Source: Lachnospira sp. UBA5912 (GTDB lineage: Bacteria; Bacillota; Clostridia; Lachnospirales; Lachnospiraceae). From it: DNA of 5,835 nucleotides. The notes under the pieces were generated by a model, which was not told the DNA's origin, made no database searches, and worked only from the letters and a program-made list of their open reading frames with translations. The first letter of the stretch is position 1. Each line of letters starts with the position of its first letter. The translations under genes and the position numbers were made by a program. Positions 1 to 5,654 of this stretch are shown one piece after another. The stretch spans positions 3,248 through 9,082 of the forward strand of contig DJDY01000163.1 in assembly GCA_002435585.1 (NCBI GenBank), given 5' to 3'.

Positions 1-1
1 C

Positions 2-109
2 ATTATTATATCAATATTCGCATCAACTCCTGTTGGTGCGACAATAGTTACAATATATATTCTTATATATTTTGTTAATTGTATAGCAGGCAAAATTCTA
101 AGAGGATAA
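2..109 (+). CDS. C-terminal end of a membrane protein, possibly a metal ABC transporter permease (partial)
   Basis: An open frame runs in from the left edge and stops at TAA 107-109, giving the last 35 residues of a protein whose start is outside the window. The residues are strongly hydrophobic and contain the string STPVGATIVTIYILIYFV, followed by a short basic end (GKILRG). A terminator follows directly, which supports a real gene end. The pattern of a small Gly-Ala-Thr-Ile-Val turn and one last helix resembles the end of zinc/manganese ABC transporter permeases of the ZnuB/ABC-3 family, but only one helix is visible. Other multi-pass transporters could end the same way. The coding call is fairly firm; the family is a guess from memory of the family's C-terminus. 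Confidence 0.5.
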   Translation: MIISIFASTPVGATIVTIYILIYFVNCIAGKILRG

Positions 110-115
110 TGATTA

Positions 116-157
116 CAGGGGTAAAAGGCATTATAAAGGCATTTGCCCCTGATTTTT
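116..157 (+). terminator. Rho-independent terminator of the upstream transporter-like gene
   Basis: The arms CAGGGGTAAA (116-125) and TTTGCCCCTG (142-151) pair over ten positions with one G-U pair and enclose a 16-base loop. A short T run (153-157) and further T-rich DNA follow. The hairpin begins 7 bases after the stop codon at 109. It separates the upstream gene from the membrane-protein cluster that starts at 290. Confidence 0.75.
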
Positions 158-187
158 GGTTATTTACTGTATTTTTATAAAAATTCA

Positions 188-215
188 TTCAATTCAATTG
201 AAAATATGTTATACT
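188..215 (+). promoter_or_regulatory. Probable extended -10 promoter for the gene cluster starting at 290
   Basis: TGTTATACT at 207-215 contains an extended -10 TG plus a good -10 hexamer (TATACT, 210-215). A poor -35 candidate, TTCAAT (188-193), lies 16 bases upstream; weak -35 elements are common with extended -10 promoters. A start site near 222 would leave a leader of about 68 bases. The leader is AT-rich, and I see no riboswitch-like conserved blocks in it. The position between a terminator and the first gene supports the call. Confidence 0.55.
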
Positions 216-289
216 TACTATCATAGGTTTACCAATAAATAAGTGAAAATATAAAAAACATAGTAGTATTATAGAAAAAGGATAATAAT

Positions 290-1438
290 ATGAGTGATAA
301 AAAGAATAATAAGATAAAACCACAGATTCTGATTATAGCAGGTGTGGCAGCAGCAGTTCTTATTATAGCTGCAATAGCTGGAAGTGTTATATCAGCTAAG
401 AATAAAAACAAAGAAAATACAGTTGGGATGACACTTACACAGAAGAACTTAAGACCGCAGGATATTTCGGTAGATACAGATAATGGACCTAAAGAAATAA
501 CAACAGTTGAGATACTTATGGATGATACGGCTATACCGGTTGGAACTACATTTATGGCATCAGCCATAGTTGAGCCAGCTGACACAGATAAAGCGCTCGT
601 ATGGTCAAGCAGTAATCAGGATGTTATGACTGTTGGGCAGGATGGACTTGTAACTGTAAAAGGAACCGGTACGGCAGCTCTTACAGCTACAGTAGGAGAT
701 GTATCAGATGCAGTTGCCATAGAGGGAATATCAAGTGTTACAGCAGGTTCTAAGAATGGATATATAATATATACTGGTAATGGAAGCCTGACTAAGAGCA
801 GCCAGTCAACATCAGGCAGTGGCAGTTCATCATCAACATCAGGCAGATATAGCACAGCTTCTGGAAGTAATAGTGGCACAGATAATTATCAGGATAATGG
901 TTCAGAAAATAATAATACTTATCCAGGTGCTTCTTATAATAATCCAGGAGGTAATTCCGGAAATAGTGGTTCTTTAGGATATGGTGGAAACGATAACGGA
1001 AGTAATCCATATGCAGGTGATGATTCAGATTCTGGCAGTACAGGAAATGATTCAGGTAATAATAGCAGTGATTCAGGCAGCGCATCAGGTGGCGGAAGCA
1101 GTGATGGTAAAACAAGCAGCGATATAGGAGATGTGTTAGGAGGACAGGGATTCACACAGGAATATTCTAATGTTTATGTATACACGGAAAATGGAACCTA
1201 TTATGGAGAGATAATTACACAGCCAAATGTTTCAATAATATACATTAAACAGAGAAATGGTGGATTTGATACAAGAATCAAAGGTGTTTTAGAGGAACTT
1301 CTTCCAGATAGTTATGACCAGGTATGGAATAATTATGTATCAGCTACAAGTGACAGAACATTCACGGTTGAAGGAAGAAAGGTAAGGATAGTTACAGCAT
1401 CAAGAGGTGGACATTCTCAAATAGTAATATACAATTAA
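290..1438 (+). CDS. Single-pass surface protein with Big_2 Ig-like domain, Ser/Gly/Asn linker and unassigned C-terminal domain
   Basis: This 382-residue protein has a basic cytosolic N-terminus and one helix at about residues 12-35. There is no cleavable signal site that I can see, so it should be anchored N-in with the rest outside. Residues about 70-146 match the bacterial Ig-like (Big_2) fold: a TTVEILMDDTAIPVGTT opening, then VWSSSNQDV, then the DGLVTVKGTGTAALTA signature. Residues 164-278 are a Ser/Gly/Asn/Asp linker. Residues about 286-382 look folded, with Tyr-rich strands and a short helix around GVLEELLPDSYD, but match nothing I recognise. The ATG start has AAAAGGA 7 bases upstream. 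It is the first gene after the promoter and is closely followed by two more membrane genes. Big_2 domains are usual in surface and adhesion proteins. The linker suggests the C-terminal domain is displayed away from the membrane, but its ligand is unknown. Confidence 0.85.
   Translation: MSDKKNNKIKPQILIIAGVAAAVLIIAAIAGSVISAKNKNKENTVGMTLTQKNLRPQDISVDTDNGPKEITTVEILMDDTAIPVGTTFMASAIVEPADTDKALVWSSSNQDVMTVGQDGLVTVKGTGTAALTATVGDVSDAVAIEGISSVTAGSKNGYIIYTGNGSLTKSSQSTSGSGSSSSTSGRYSTASGSNSGTDNYQDNGSENNNTYPGASYNNPGGNSGNSGSLGYGGNDNGSNPYAGDDSDSGSTGNDSGNNSSDSGSASGGGSSDGKTSSDIGDVLGGQGFTQEYSNVYVYTENGTYYGEIITQPNVSIIYIKQRNGGFDTRIKGVLEELLPDSYDQVWNNYVSATSDRTFTVEGRKVRIVTASRGGHSQIVIYN
779..1123 (+). repeat. Low-complexity Ser/Gly/Asn/Asp linker coding region
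   Basis: This stretch encodes residues 164-278 of the Ig-like protein and is almost entirely Ser, Gly, Asn, Asp, Thr and Tyr. Short imperfect DNA repeats of the type GATTCAGG recur near 1020-1090. The units are degenerate, with no clean period. It is probably a flexible spacer, and slippage could change its length between strains. Confidence 0.7.
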
Positions 1439-1483
1439 GATAAAATATGATATATTTATCTAAAACTTATGTAGATTATAATG

Positions 1484-1492
1484 AGGTGAAGG
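1484..1492 (+). promoter_or_regulatory. Strong ribosome binding site that decides the TTG start of the two-helix protein
   Basis: AGGTGAAGG sits inside the first 16 codons of the longest open frame. Its AGGTGA core ends 5 bases before an in-frame TTG at 1495-1497. The upstream in-frame ATG at 1447 is preceded only by AT-rich sequence with no Shine-Dalgarno match. Confidence 0.6.
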
Positions 1493-1494
1493 TT

Positions 1495-1896
1495 TTGCTT
1501 AATGAGAATAAAGTTAAAATGATGACCAAGATGGCTATATACGAGAAAAATGAAGGCAGGCGCATGTTAAGGACTGCAAGATATTTTAAGGGCGATTATA
1601 TAGCATTTGGAATATTAAAAACACTGATTACAACGACGATTGCATTTGCAATAGTTGCTATTATGTATGTGTTATGTAACGCAGAAGGCCTTGTAGAGAA
1701 TATTAATTCTATGGATTATCTGGCTTTTGGCAGGCAGGTGGCAATATATTACATAATCATGTTAGTTATATTTTCTGTTATAGCAGGATTTGTGTATAAT
1801 TACCAGTATGAGAATTCAAGAAAAGGGCTTAAAAGATATTTTTCAAGACTTAATAAGCTTGAAAGATTCTATAATGGCCAGAAGAAAAAAAGATAG
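1495..1896 (+). CDS. Small membrane protein with two helices, function unknown
   Basis: From the preferred TTG start the protein has 133 residues; from an ATG at 1447 it would have 149. I prefer TTG because it alone has a good ribosome binding site, and because the start MLNENKVKMM-like sequence fits the N-termini I recall for related clostridial proteins. In the long-form numbering, residues 1-50 are basic and cytosolic with EKNEGRR near 34-39. Helices span about 53-74 and 95-117. The C-terminus (YNYQYENSRKGLKRY onward) is strongly basic with possible short coiled-coil character. The stop is 14 bases before the next membrane gene. I recognise no catalytic motif. The hairpin topology with both ends inside suggests a small accessory subunit of a membrane complex, possibly with the next gene's product; this is inference. 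Confidence 0.75.
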   Translation: MLNENKVKMMTKMAIYEKNEGRRMLRTARYFKGDYIAFGILKTLITTTIAFAIVAIMYVLCNAEGLVENINSMDYLAFGRQVAIYYIIMLVIFSVIAGFVYNYQYENSRKGLKRYFSRLNKLERFYNGQKKKR

Positions 1897-1900
1897 TCCT

Positions 1901-1905
1901 GGAGG
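1901..1905 (+). promoter_or_regulatory. Ribosome binding site favouring ATG 1911 over GTG 1908
   Basis: A perfect GGAGG lies 5 bases before the ATG at 1911 but only 2 bases before the in-frame GTG at 1908. The spacing therefore supports ATG 1911 as the start of the polytopic membrane protein. Confidence 0.75.
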
Positions 1906-1910
1906 AAGTG

Positions 1911-2933
1911 ATGGCGGTTTTATTAGAATTTAAAGAAAAGTTTAAACGGTTTTATAATAAGTATGATACATATCTTGTCCCAGTATTAAAGTTTCTGGTG
2001 GCGTTAATCTCTTTCATCATACTTAATGCAAGTATTGGATATATGGAGAAGCTGAACAATCCGGTTATTGCCGTGCTTATATCGGTTGTATGTGCGTTTT
2101 TGCCGGTTGGTTTTACTATTGTTATGTTATCGGTATTTATGATAGCACATTTATATGCTATATCAGTAGAGTTCGCACTTATTGCATTATGTGTGGTTCT
2201 TCTTATGTACCTTTTATATTTCAGATTCACACCTAAGTCTGGATATCTTCTGATATTAACAGTATTTATGTGCTGGATTAAGATGCCTTTTATATTGCCA
2301 GTTGCAGTTGGATTGTGTTCATCAGTATTGTCGGTTATACCAGTGTCGTTTGGTGTTATTATTTATTATATAATAAACACGGCAAGTGTGTATGAATCAG
2401 CAGTATCTAACAAGTCAATCACTGAAAGCATGCTTCAGGTGTCATATCTTATAGAAAGTCTTATTAAAAATAAGCAGATGGTTCTTGTTATGGCAGCATT
2501 GGCATTAACGATTATTATTGTATACATCATAAGAAGACTTAAGATTGATTATGCATGGGGGTATGCTATTGCAGTCGGAAGTGTACTGCAGTTCGTGGTT
2601 GCCATATTAGGTGAGCTTCTTTTAAAGACAGGACTTAATATTGTATTAATAGTTCTTGGTGTTATATTAGGTGCATTGGCTGGATATGTGTGTAACATAT
2701 TATTCTTTGCAGTTGATTTCAGAAGAACAGAGTATGTACAGTATGAAGATGACGAATACTATTACTATGTAAAAGCAGTACCTAAGATAAACGTTGCGGG
2801 AGAAGATGTAAGAGTAAAACAGATTAATGCAAGAAAGACAAAGAAGGCATCTGATATAAGTGATGTCAGACAGGCTAAGTCAACGACAGCCGCAACACAA
2901 GAAGATGATGATATGATATTCTTCGACAAGTAA
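1911..2933 (+). CDS. Polytopic membrane protein (about 8 helices) with conserved-looking acidic/Tyr cytosolic tail, function unknown
   Basis: The protein has 340 residues. After a basic amphipathic N-terminus (FKEKFKRFYNKYD), hydrophobic segments lie at about 22-42, 52-79, 81-104, 112-134, 135-157, 188-208, 215-235 and 242-268. The C-terminal tail of about 70 residues begins with FRRTEYVQYEDDEYYYYVKAVPK (270-292, in two blocks: FRRTEYVQY and EDDEYYYYVKAVPK). It continues with RVKQINARKTKK and ends in an acidic cluster, EDDDMIFFDK. I recall EDDEYYYYVKAVPK-like tails in Lachnospiraceae membrane proteins, but I know no function for them. There is no ATP-binding or transporter signature that I can name. 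Automated pipelines might call it an ABC transporter permease, which I cannot support. Three consecutive in-frame stops (TAA TAA TGA, 2931-2939) end it. It lies 14 bases after the two-helix gene and 89 bases before cdaA, so a role near cyclic di-AMP signalling or the cell envelope is possible but unproven. Confidence 0.8.
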   Translation: MAVLLEFKEKFKRFYNKYDTYLVPVLKFLVALISFIILNASIGYMEKLNNPVIAVLISVVCAFLPVGFTIVMLSVFMIAHLYAISVEFALIALCVVLLMYLLYFRFTPKSGYLLILTVFMCWIKMPFILPVAVGLCSSVLSVIPVSFGVIIYYIINTASVYESAVSNKSITESMLQVSYLIESLIKNKQMVLVMAALALTIIIVYIIRRLKIDYAWGYAIAVGSVLQFVVAILGELLLKTGLNIVLIVLGVILGALAGYVCNILFFAVDFRRTEYVQYEDDEYYYYVKAVPKINVAGEDVRVKQINARKTKKASDISDVRQAKSTTAATQEDDDMIFFDK

Positions 2934-2950
2934 TAATGATTCATATGAAA

Positions 2951-2979
2951 TTAAGAATTGGTTAAATATCTGATATAGA
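2951..2979 (+). promoter_or_regulatory. Possible extended -10 promoter for cdaA-cdaR
   Basis: TTAAGA (2951-2956) lies 17 bases before TATAGA (2974-2979), which is preceded by the extended -10 TG at 2971-2972. A start near 2986 would give a leader of about 37 bases with a good ribosome binding site. A small palindrome, ATATC-T-GATAT (2966-2976), overlaps the -10 region. The DNA here is very AT-rich, so chance matches are likely. No terminator is visible before it, so read-through from 290 is also possible. Confidence 0.35.
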
Positions 2980-3022
2980 ATAGATATATATAGATTCAAG
3001 AACATATAAAAGGGGTGAGAGC

Positions 3023-3901
3023 GTGGCAACATCAGGTAATCTGTTACAGAATTACTTATCCAAATTATACATTCCAAGGATAACATGGACAGACGTTATA
3101 GAAATAATTATCATTGCAGTTGTTCTTTATAACATATTATTGTGGATTATGAACACTAAGGCATGGGCACTTCTGAAAGGTATTATAGTTGTCGCACTTT
3201 TCGCAGTTGTTGCTTACCTGCTTAATCTTAAGACAATTCTGTGGATAGCTGGGAAAACCATAAGTGTTGGTATTATAGCACTTGTTATTATATTCCAGCC
3301 AGAGCTAAGGCGTGCGCTTGAGCAGCTGGGACGAAAACGTTTTATGTTAAGATTCTTTAATTTTGGTGATAACAGCGATAAAGATGAACGTTTCAGCGTA
3401 AAGACAGCAGATGAGATAGTTGATGCATGTTATAAGATGGGGGCTGTTAAGACTGGTGCTCTTATAGTTATTGAGCAGGATATCATTCTTGAGGAGTATG
3501 TCAAGACTGGTATACCGATAGATGGTATTGTGACAAGCCAGTTGCTTATTAACATATTTGAACATAACACACCACTTCATGATGGAGCTGTTATCATAAG
3601 AGGAAACAGGGTTGTTGCGGCAACATGTTATCTTCCACTTACTGATAATGTCAATCTTAGTAAGGCACTTGGATCAAGACACAGGGCAGGTGTTGGTATA
3701 AGTGAAGCTACAGATAGTCTCACAATAATAGTTTCAGAAGAAACCGGTAAGGTTTCGGTTGCATTTGGTGGAGAGCTTATACATGATATAGATGCTGATT
3801 CACTTAAGAATAAGCTTGAGTATATCAGGAGAAGAACTATAGATGTTAAGTCATTTAAGATATGGAGGGGCAGGTTGAAGCATGAAAGAGAAGATATTTA
3901 A
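3023..3901 (+). CDS. cdaA: Membrane-bound diadenylate cyclase CdaA (DisA_N/DAC domain)
   Basis: CdaA joins two ATP molecules into cyclic di-AMP with release of pyrophosphate, at the inner face of the membrane. The 292-residue length is near the usual 270-290. Three helices lie at about 24-42, 48-68 and 72-91 and lead into the FQPELRRALEQLGR linker typical of the family. The DAC domain follows (about 125-252). It shows GALIVIE (145-151), the HDGA metal/nucleotide motif (186-189) and the RHR motif (219-221). The family's nearby SDSLTIIVSEETG-type block is also intact (TDSLTIIVSEETG, 230-242). All key residues are present, so the enzyme should be active. The usual SELL before the active site reads SQLL (172-175). 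Translation starts at GTG 3023, with AGGGGTGA ending 4 bases before it. The 3' end overlaps cdaR by 20 bases, which suggests translational coupling. Confidence 0.97.
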   Translation: MATSGNLLQNYLSKLYIPRITWTDVIEIIIIAVVLYNILLWIMNTKAWALLKGIIVVALFAVVAYLLNLKTILWIAGKTISVGIIALVIIFQPELRRALEQLGRKRFMLRFFNFGDNSDKDERFSVKTADEIVDACYKMGAVKTGALIVIEQDIILEEYVKTGIPIDGIVTSQLLINIFEHNTPLHDGAVIIRGNRVVAATCYLPLTDNVNLSKALGSRHRAGVGISEATDSLTIIVSEETGKVSVAFGGELIHDIDADSLKNKLEYIRRRTIDVKSFKIWRGRLKHEREDI

Positions 3902-5177
3902 TAATCTCAGCCTGAAAATCGTATCTGCTGTATTTGCTGTTATACTATGGACAGTTATTGTTAATATATATGACCCTAACACAAGCTATACCTTCAGTAA
4001 TATAACAGTGCAGCTAACCAATACACAGAGTCTTACTGATAAGGATTACACGTTTGATGTGGTAGATGGAGGTAAGATATCAGTTACTGTCAGTGGTCCT
4101 AAGAGTGTTGTAACAGATCTTAAGACGAGCGACATAGTCGCTACTGCAGATTTAAGTAAGGTTACAGCATTTACAGATTATGTGGATATACAGGTTCAGG
4201 TTGTAAAGGATGGCCAGGTGCTTAATAATGTGGAGGCTGTTCCAAGGACATCGGCACTTAAGCTTAGCATTGAAAACAGGGATACTAAGACTTATGCAGT
4301 TAATGTAAGCACAGTAGGAAATCCTTCATCGGGATATGCAGTTTCGTCTACATCTACATCGCCAACATATATTAAGATTACAGGTCCGACCTCGTTAGTG
4401 GAAAGTGTAGCAACGGTTGGTTGTGAAGTAGATGTGTCTGGAGCCAATGGCACGGTTACAACACAGTCAGATATTAATATGTATGATTCGGATGGCAATA
4501 CGATAAATAATGAAGAACTTGAAATGTCATCTAAAACAGCAGATATAACTGTAGAGATGTCAAGAACTAAAACAGTTCCCATAGTTGTTAAAACAAGTGG
4601 TAATCCGGCAGATGGATACGTTGTTACAGATACTGTGTTAAGTCAGGCATCTGTTGTCATAGGAGGGCAGGCAGATGCTCTGTCTCGGGTTGATAACATA
4701 ACGATTCCTTCATCGGCGGTTTCAGTAGATGGACTTAGTGGTGACAAGACATATACATTCAGACTTACAGATTATGTATCTTCAGGCATTAAAATAGTGT
4801 CTGATTCTAAGCTGCAGGTTACTGTAAAGATATCAGAGTCATCAAAAAAGACAGTGCATATAGCATCGGATGACATATCAATTAATAATCTGTCATCAGC
4901 TTATAATGCTGTGCTTGATAGTTCAGGTATTGATGTTGTGGTGATTGGAAGGAATACCGTATTAGATAGTATAACATCAGCCAGTGTGACATGCAGTGTT
5001 GATGCTACAGGACTTGGTGTGGGAACATATAGTGTTGTTGTTAACATCAGCGTTCCAGATGGATGTAGTGTTTCGGGAAGTAATTCCACTAATATTACAT
5101 TAACGGCAAAGCAGGAAGAAACAACGAAGGCTAATAACAATAACAGCCAGACACAGCAGACAACTACAAGGCAATAA
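3882..5177 (+). CDS. cdaR: CdaR, YbbR-domain regulator of the diadenylate cyclase
   Basis: CdaR is a membrane-anchored extracytoplasmic protein known in other Firmicutes to bind and modulate CdaA. This 431-residue protein has one N-terminal helix (about 10-29, ending VNIYDP as is usual) and no cleavage site that I can see. Four YbbR repeats follow at about 39-132, 137-226, 231-317 and 324-408. They share a Gly turn after a beta strand (VSGPKS 70-75, ITGPTS 166-171, IGGQAD 260-265, VIGRNT 354-359) and, in repeats 2 and 3, GNPxxGYxV (146-154 and 240-248). The final 22 residues are a Thr/Asn/Gln/Lys tail, which is uncommon in characterised CdaR proteins. The ATG lies within the end of cdaA, with GGAGG 13 bases and AGG 7 bases upstream, so initiation probably relies partly on coupling to cdaA. 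TAA and TAG stops are adjacent. The usual downstream partner glmM is absent. Confidence 0.95.
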   Translation: MKEKIFNNLSLKIVSAVFAVILWTVIVNIYDPNTSYTFSNITVQLTNTQSLTDKDYTFDVVDGGKISVTVSGPKSVVTDLKTSDIVATADLSKVTAFTDYVDIQVQVVKDGQVLNNVEAVPRTSALKLSIENRDTKTYAVNVSTVGNPSSGYAVSSTSTSPTYIKITGPTSLVESVATVGCEVDVSGANGTVTTQSDINMYDSDGNTINNEELEMSSKTADITVEMSRTKTVPIVVKTSGNPADGYVVTDTVLSQASVVIGGQADALSRVDNITIPSSAVSVDGLSGDKTYTFRLTDYVSSGIKIVSDSKLQVTVKISESSKKTVHIASDDISINNLSSAYNAVLDSSGIDVVVIGRNTVLDSITSASVTCSVDATGLGVGTYSVVVNISVPDGCSVSGSNSTNITLTAKQEETTKANNNNSQTQQTTTRQ

Positions 5178-5226
5178 TAGAAGCTTAAAGTTTAGGGAAT
5201 AAACATGAAAACAGGGAGAAGATATT

Positions 5227-5493
5227 ATGGTAAGTGAAAAAATAATGATAACAAGTCAGCTTGGAATACATCTTCGTCCAGCTGGAGCAATGTGCAATGA
5301 GGCTATTAAATATAAGTCTAATATATCTTTCCAGTATGGTGATGGAAAAACAGCTAATGCGAAAAGCGTAATATCAATACTTGCATCAGGCGTAAAATGT
5401 GGTGAGGAGATAACGCTCATCGCAGATGGAAGTGATGAGGAGGAAGCACTTAAGGCAGTTGCAGAAAGTTTTAAGGAATCACTTAAAGAATAA
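5227..5493 (+). CDS. ptsH: HPr, phosphocarrier protein of the sugar phosphotransferase system
   Basis: HPr passes phosphate from enzyme I to sugar-specific enzyme IIA proteins in the cytosol. In Firmicutes, phosphorylated at its regulatory serine by HPr kinase, it also acts with CcpA in carbon catabolite repression. The protein has 88 residues, the normal length. GIHLRPAG (13-20) contains the catalytic His15 and the conserved Arg17. NAKSVISIL (44-52) carries the regulatory serine as Ser47; one extra residue (YGDGK against the usual YNGK) shifts it from the standard position 46. Both sites are intact, so it is HPr rather than the His-less Crh. The ATG has GGGAGAAG 6 bases upstream. It begins 49 bases after cdaR with no terminator between them, so the two are probably co-transcribed. 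A strong hairpin ends the transcript. Whether the genome has another ptsH near enzyme I cannot be told here. Confidence 0.95.
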   Translation: MVSEKIMITSQLGIHLRPAGAMCNEAIKYKSNISFQYGDGKTANAKSVISILASGVKCGEEITLIADGSDEEEALKAVAESFKESLKE

Positions 5494-5532
5494 GAAAGAT
5501 AGTTCAGATTTTCTTAACAACTAAAACACAAT

Positions 5533-5588
5533 ATGAACACATTTCGTGAATATACTAAACGTATCAACAACGAGATGTGTTCATTTTA
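5533..5588 (+). terminator. Strong hairpin terminator after ptsH
   Basis: ATGAACACATTTCGT (5533-5547) pairs with ACGAGATGTGTTCAT (5570-5584) over 15 positions with a single G-U pair, closing a 22-base loop. TTTT and a T-rich run (5585 onward) follow. The loop itself can form a small inner stem, ATAC 5552-5555 with GTAT 5561-5564. Upstream, AAAA at 5523-5526 may give some activity in the reverse direction too. It ends the transcript that contains cdaA, cdaR and ptsH. Confidence 0.85.
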
Positions 5589-5654
5589 TATTTATATACG
5601 AGTAAAATATATGTGACCGCATTTTCCATAAAATAATAAAAAGGAGTGTTGGAT

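Noticed and set aside
52..72. AATATAT / ATATATT inverted repeat near the left edge
   Set aside because: It lies inside the coding end of the transporter-like gene and is explained by AT-rich codons.
216..289. Possible cyclic di-AMP (ydaO-type) riboswitch in the leader of the 290 gene
   Set aside because: The leader is only about 70 bases, AT-rich and without the long GC-containing conserved blocks that the ydaO class needs.
779..1123. CRISPR-like or phase-variable repeat array in the linker of the Ig-like gene
   Set aside because: The repeats are short, irregular and in frame with a Ser/Gly/Asn linker; there are no constant repeats with unique spacers.
229..1155. Several minus-strand open frames opposite the Ig-like protein gene
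   Set aside because: They lie antisense to a well-supported gene, have no ribosome binding sites that I can see, and their low-complexity translations mirror the repetitive linker.
4292..5140. Minus-strand open frames opposite cdaR
   Set aside because: They are shadows of the repetitive Thr/Ser/Val coding of the YbbR domains, with no domain resemblance.
5491..5515. AAGAAA / TTTCTT pairing just after the ptsH stop
   Set aside because: The stem is short and A/T only; the strong hairpin at 5533-5588 is the better terminator.
5580..5608. Promoter for the last gene (TTCATT, 17 bases, TAAAAT)
   Set aside because: The -35 is very poor and lies inside the terminator stem; the -10 could be chance in AT-rich DNA. 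A promoter must be near here, but I cannot place it with confidence.
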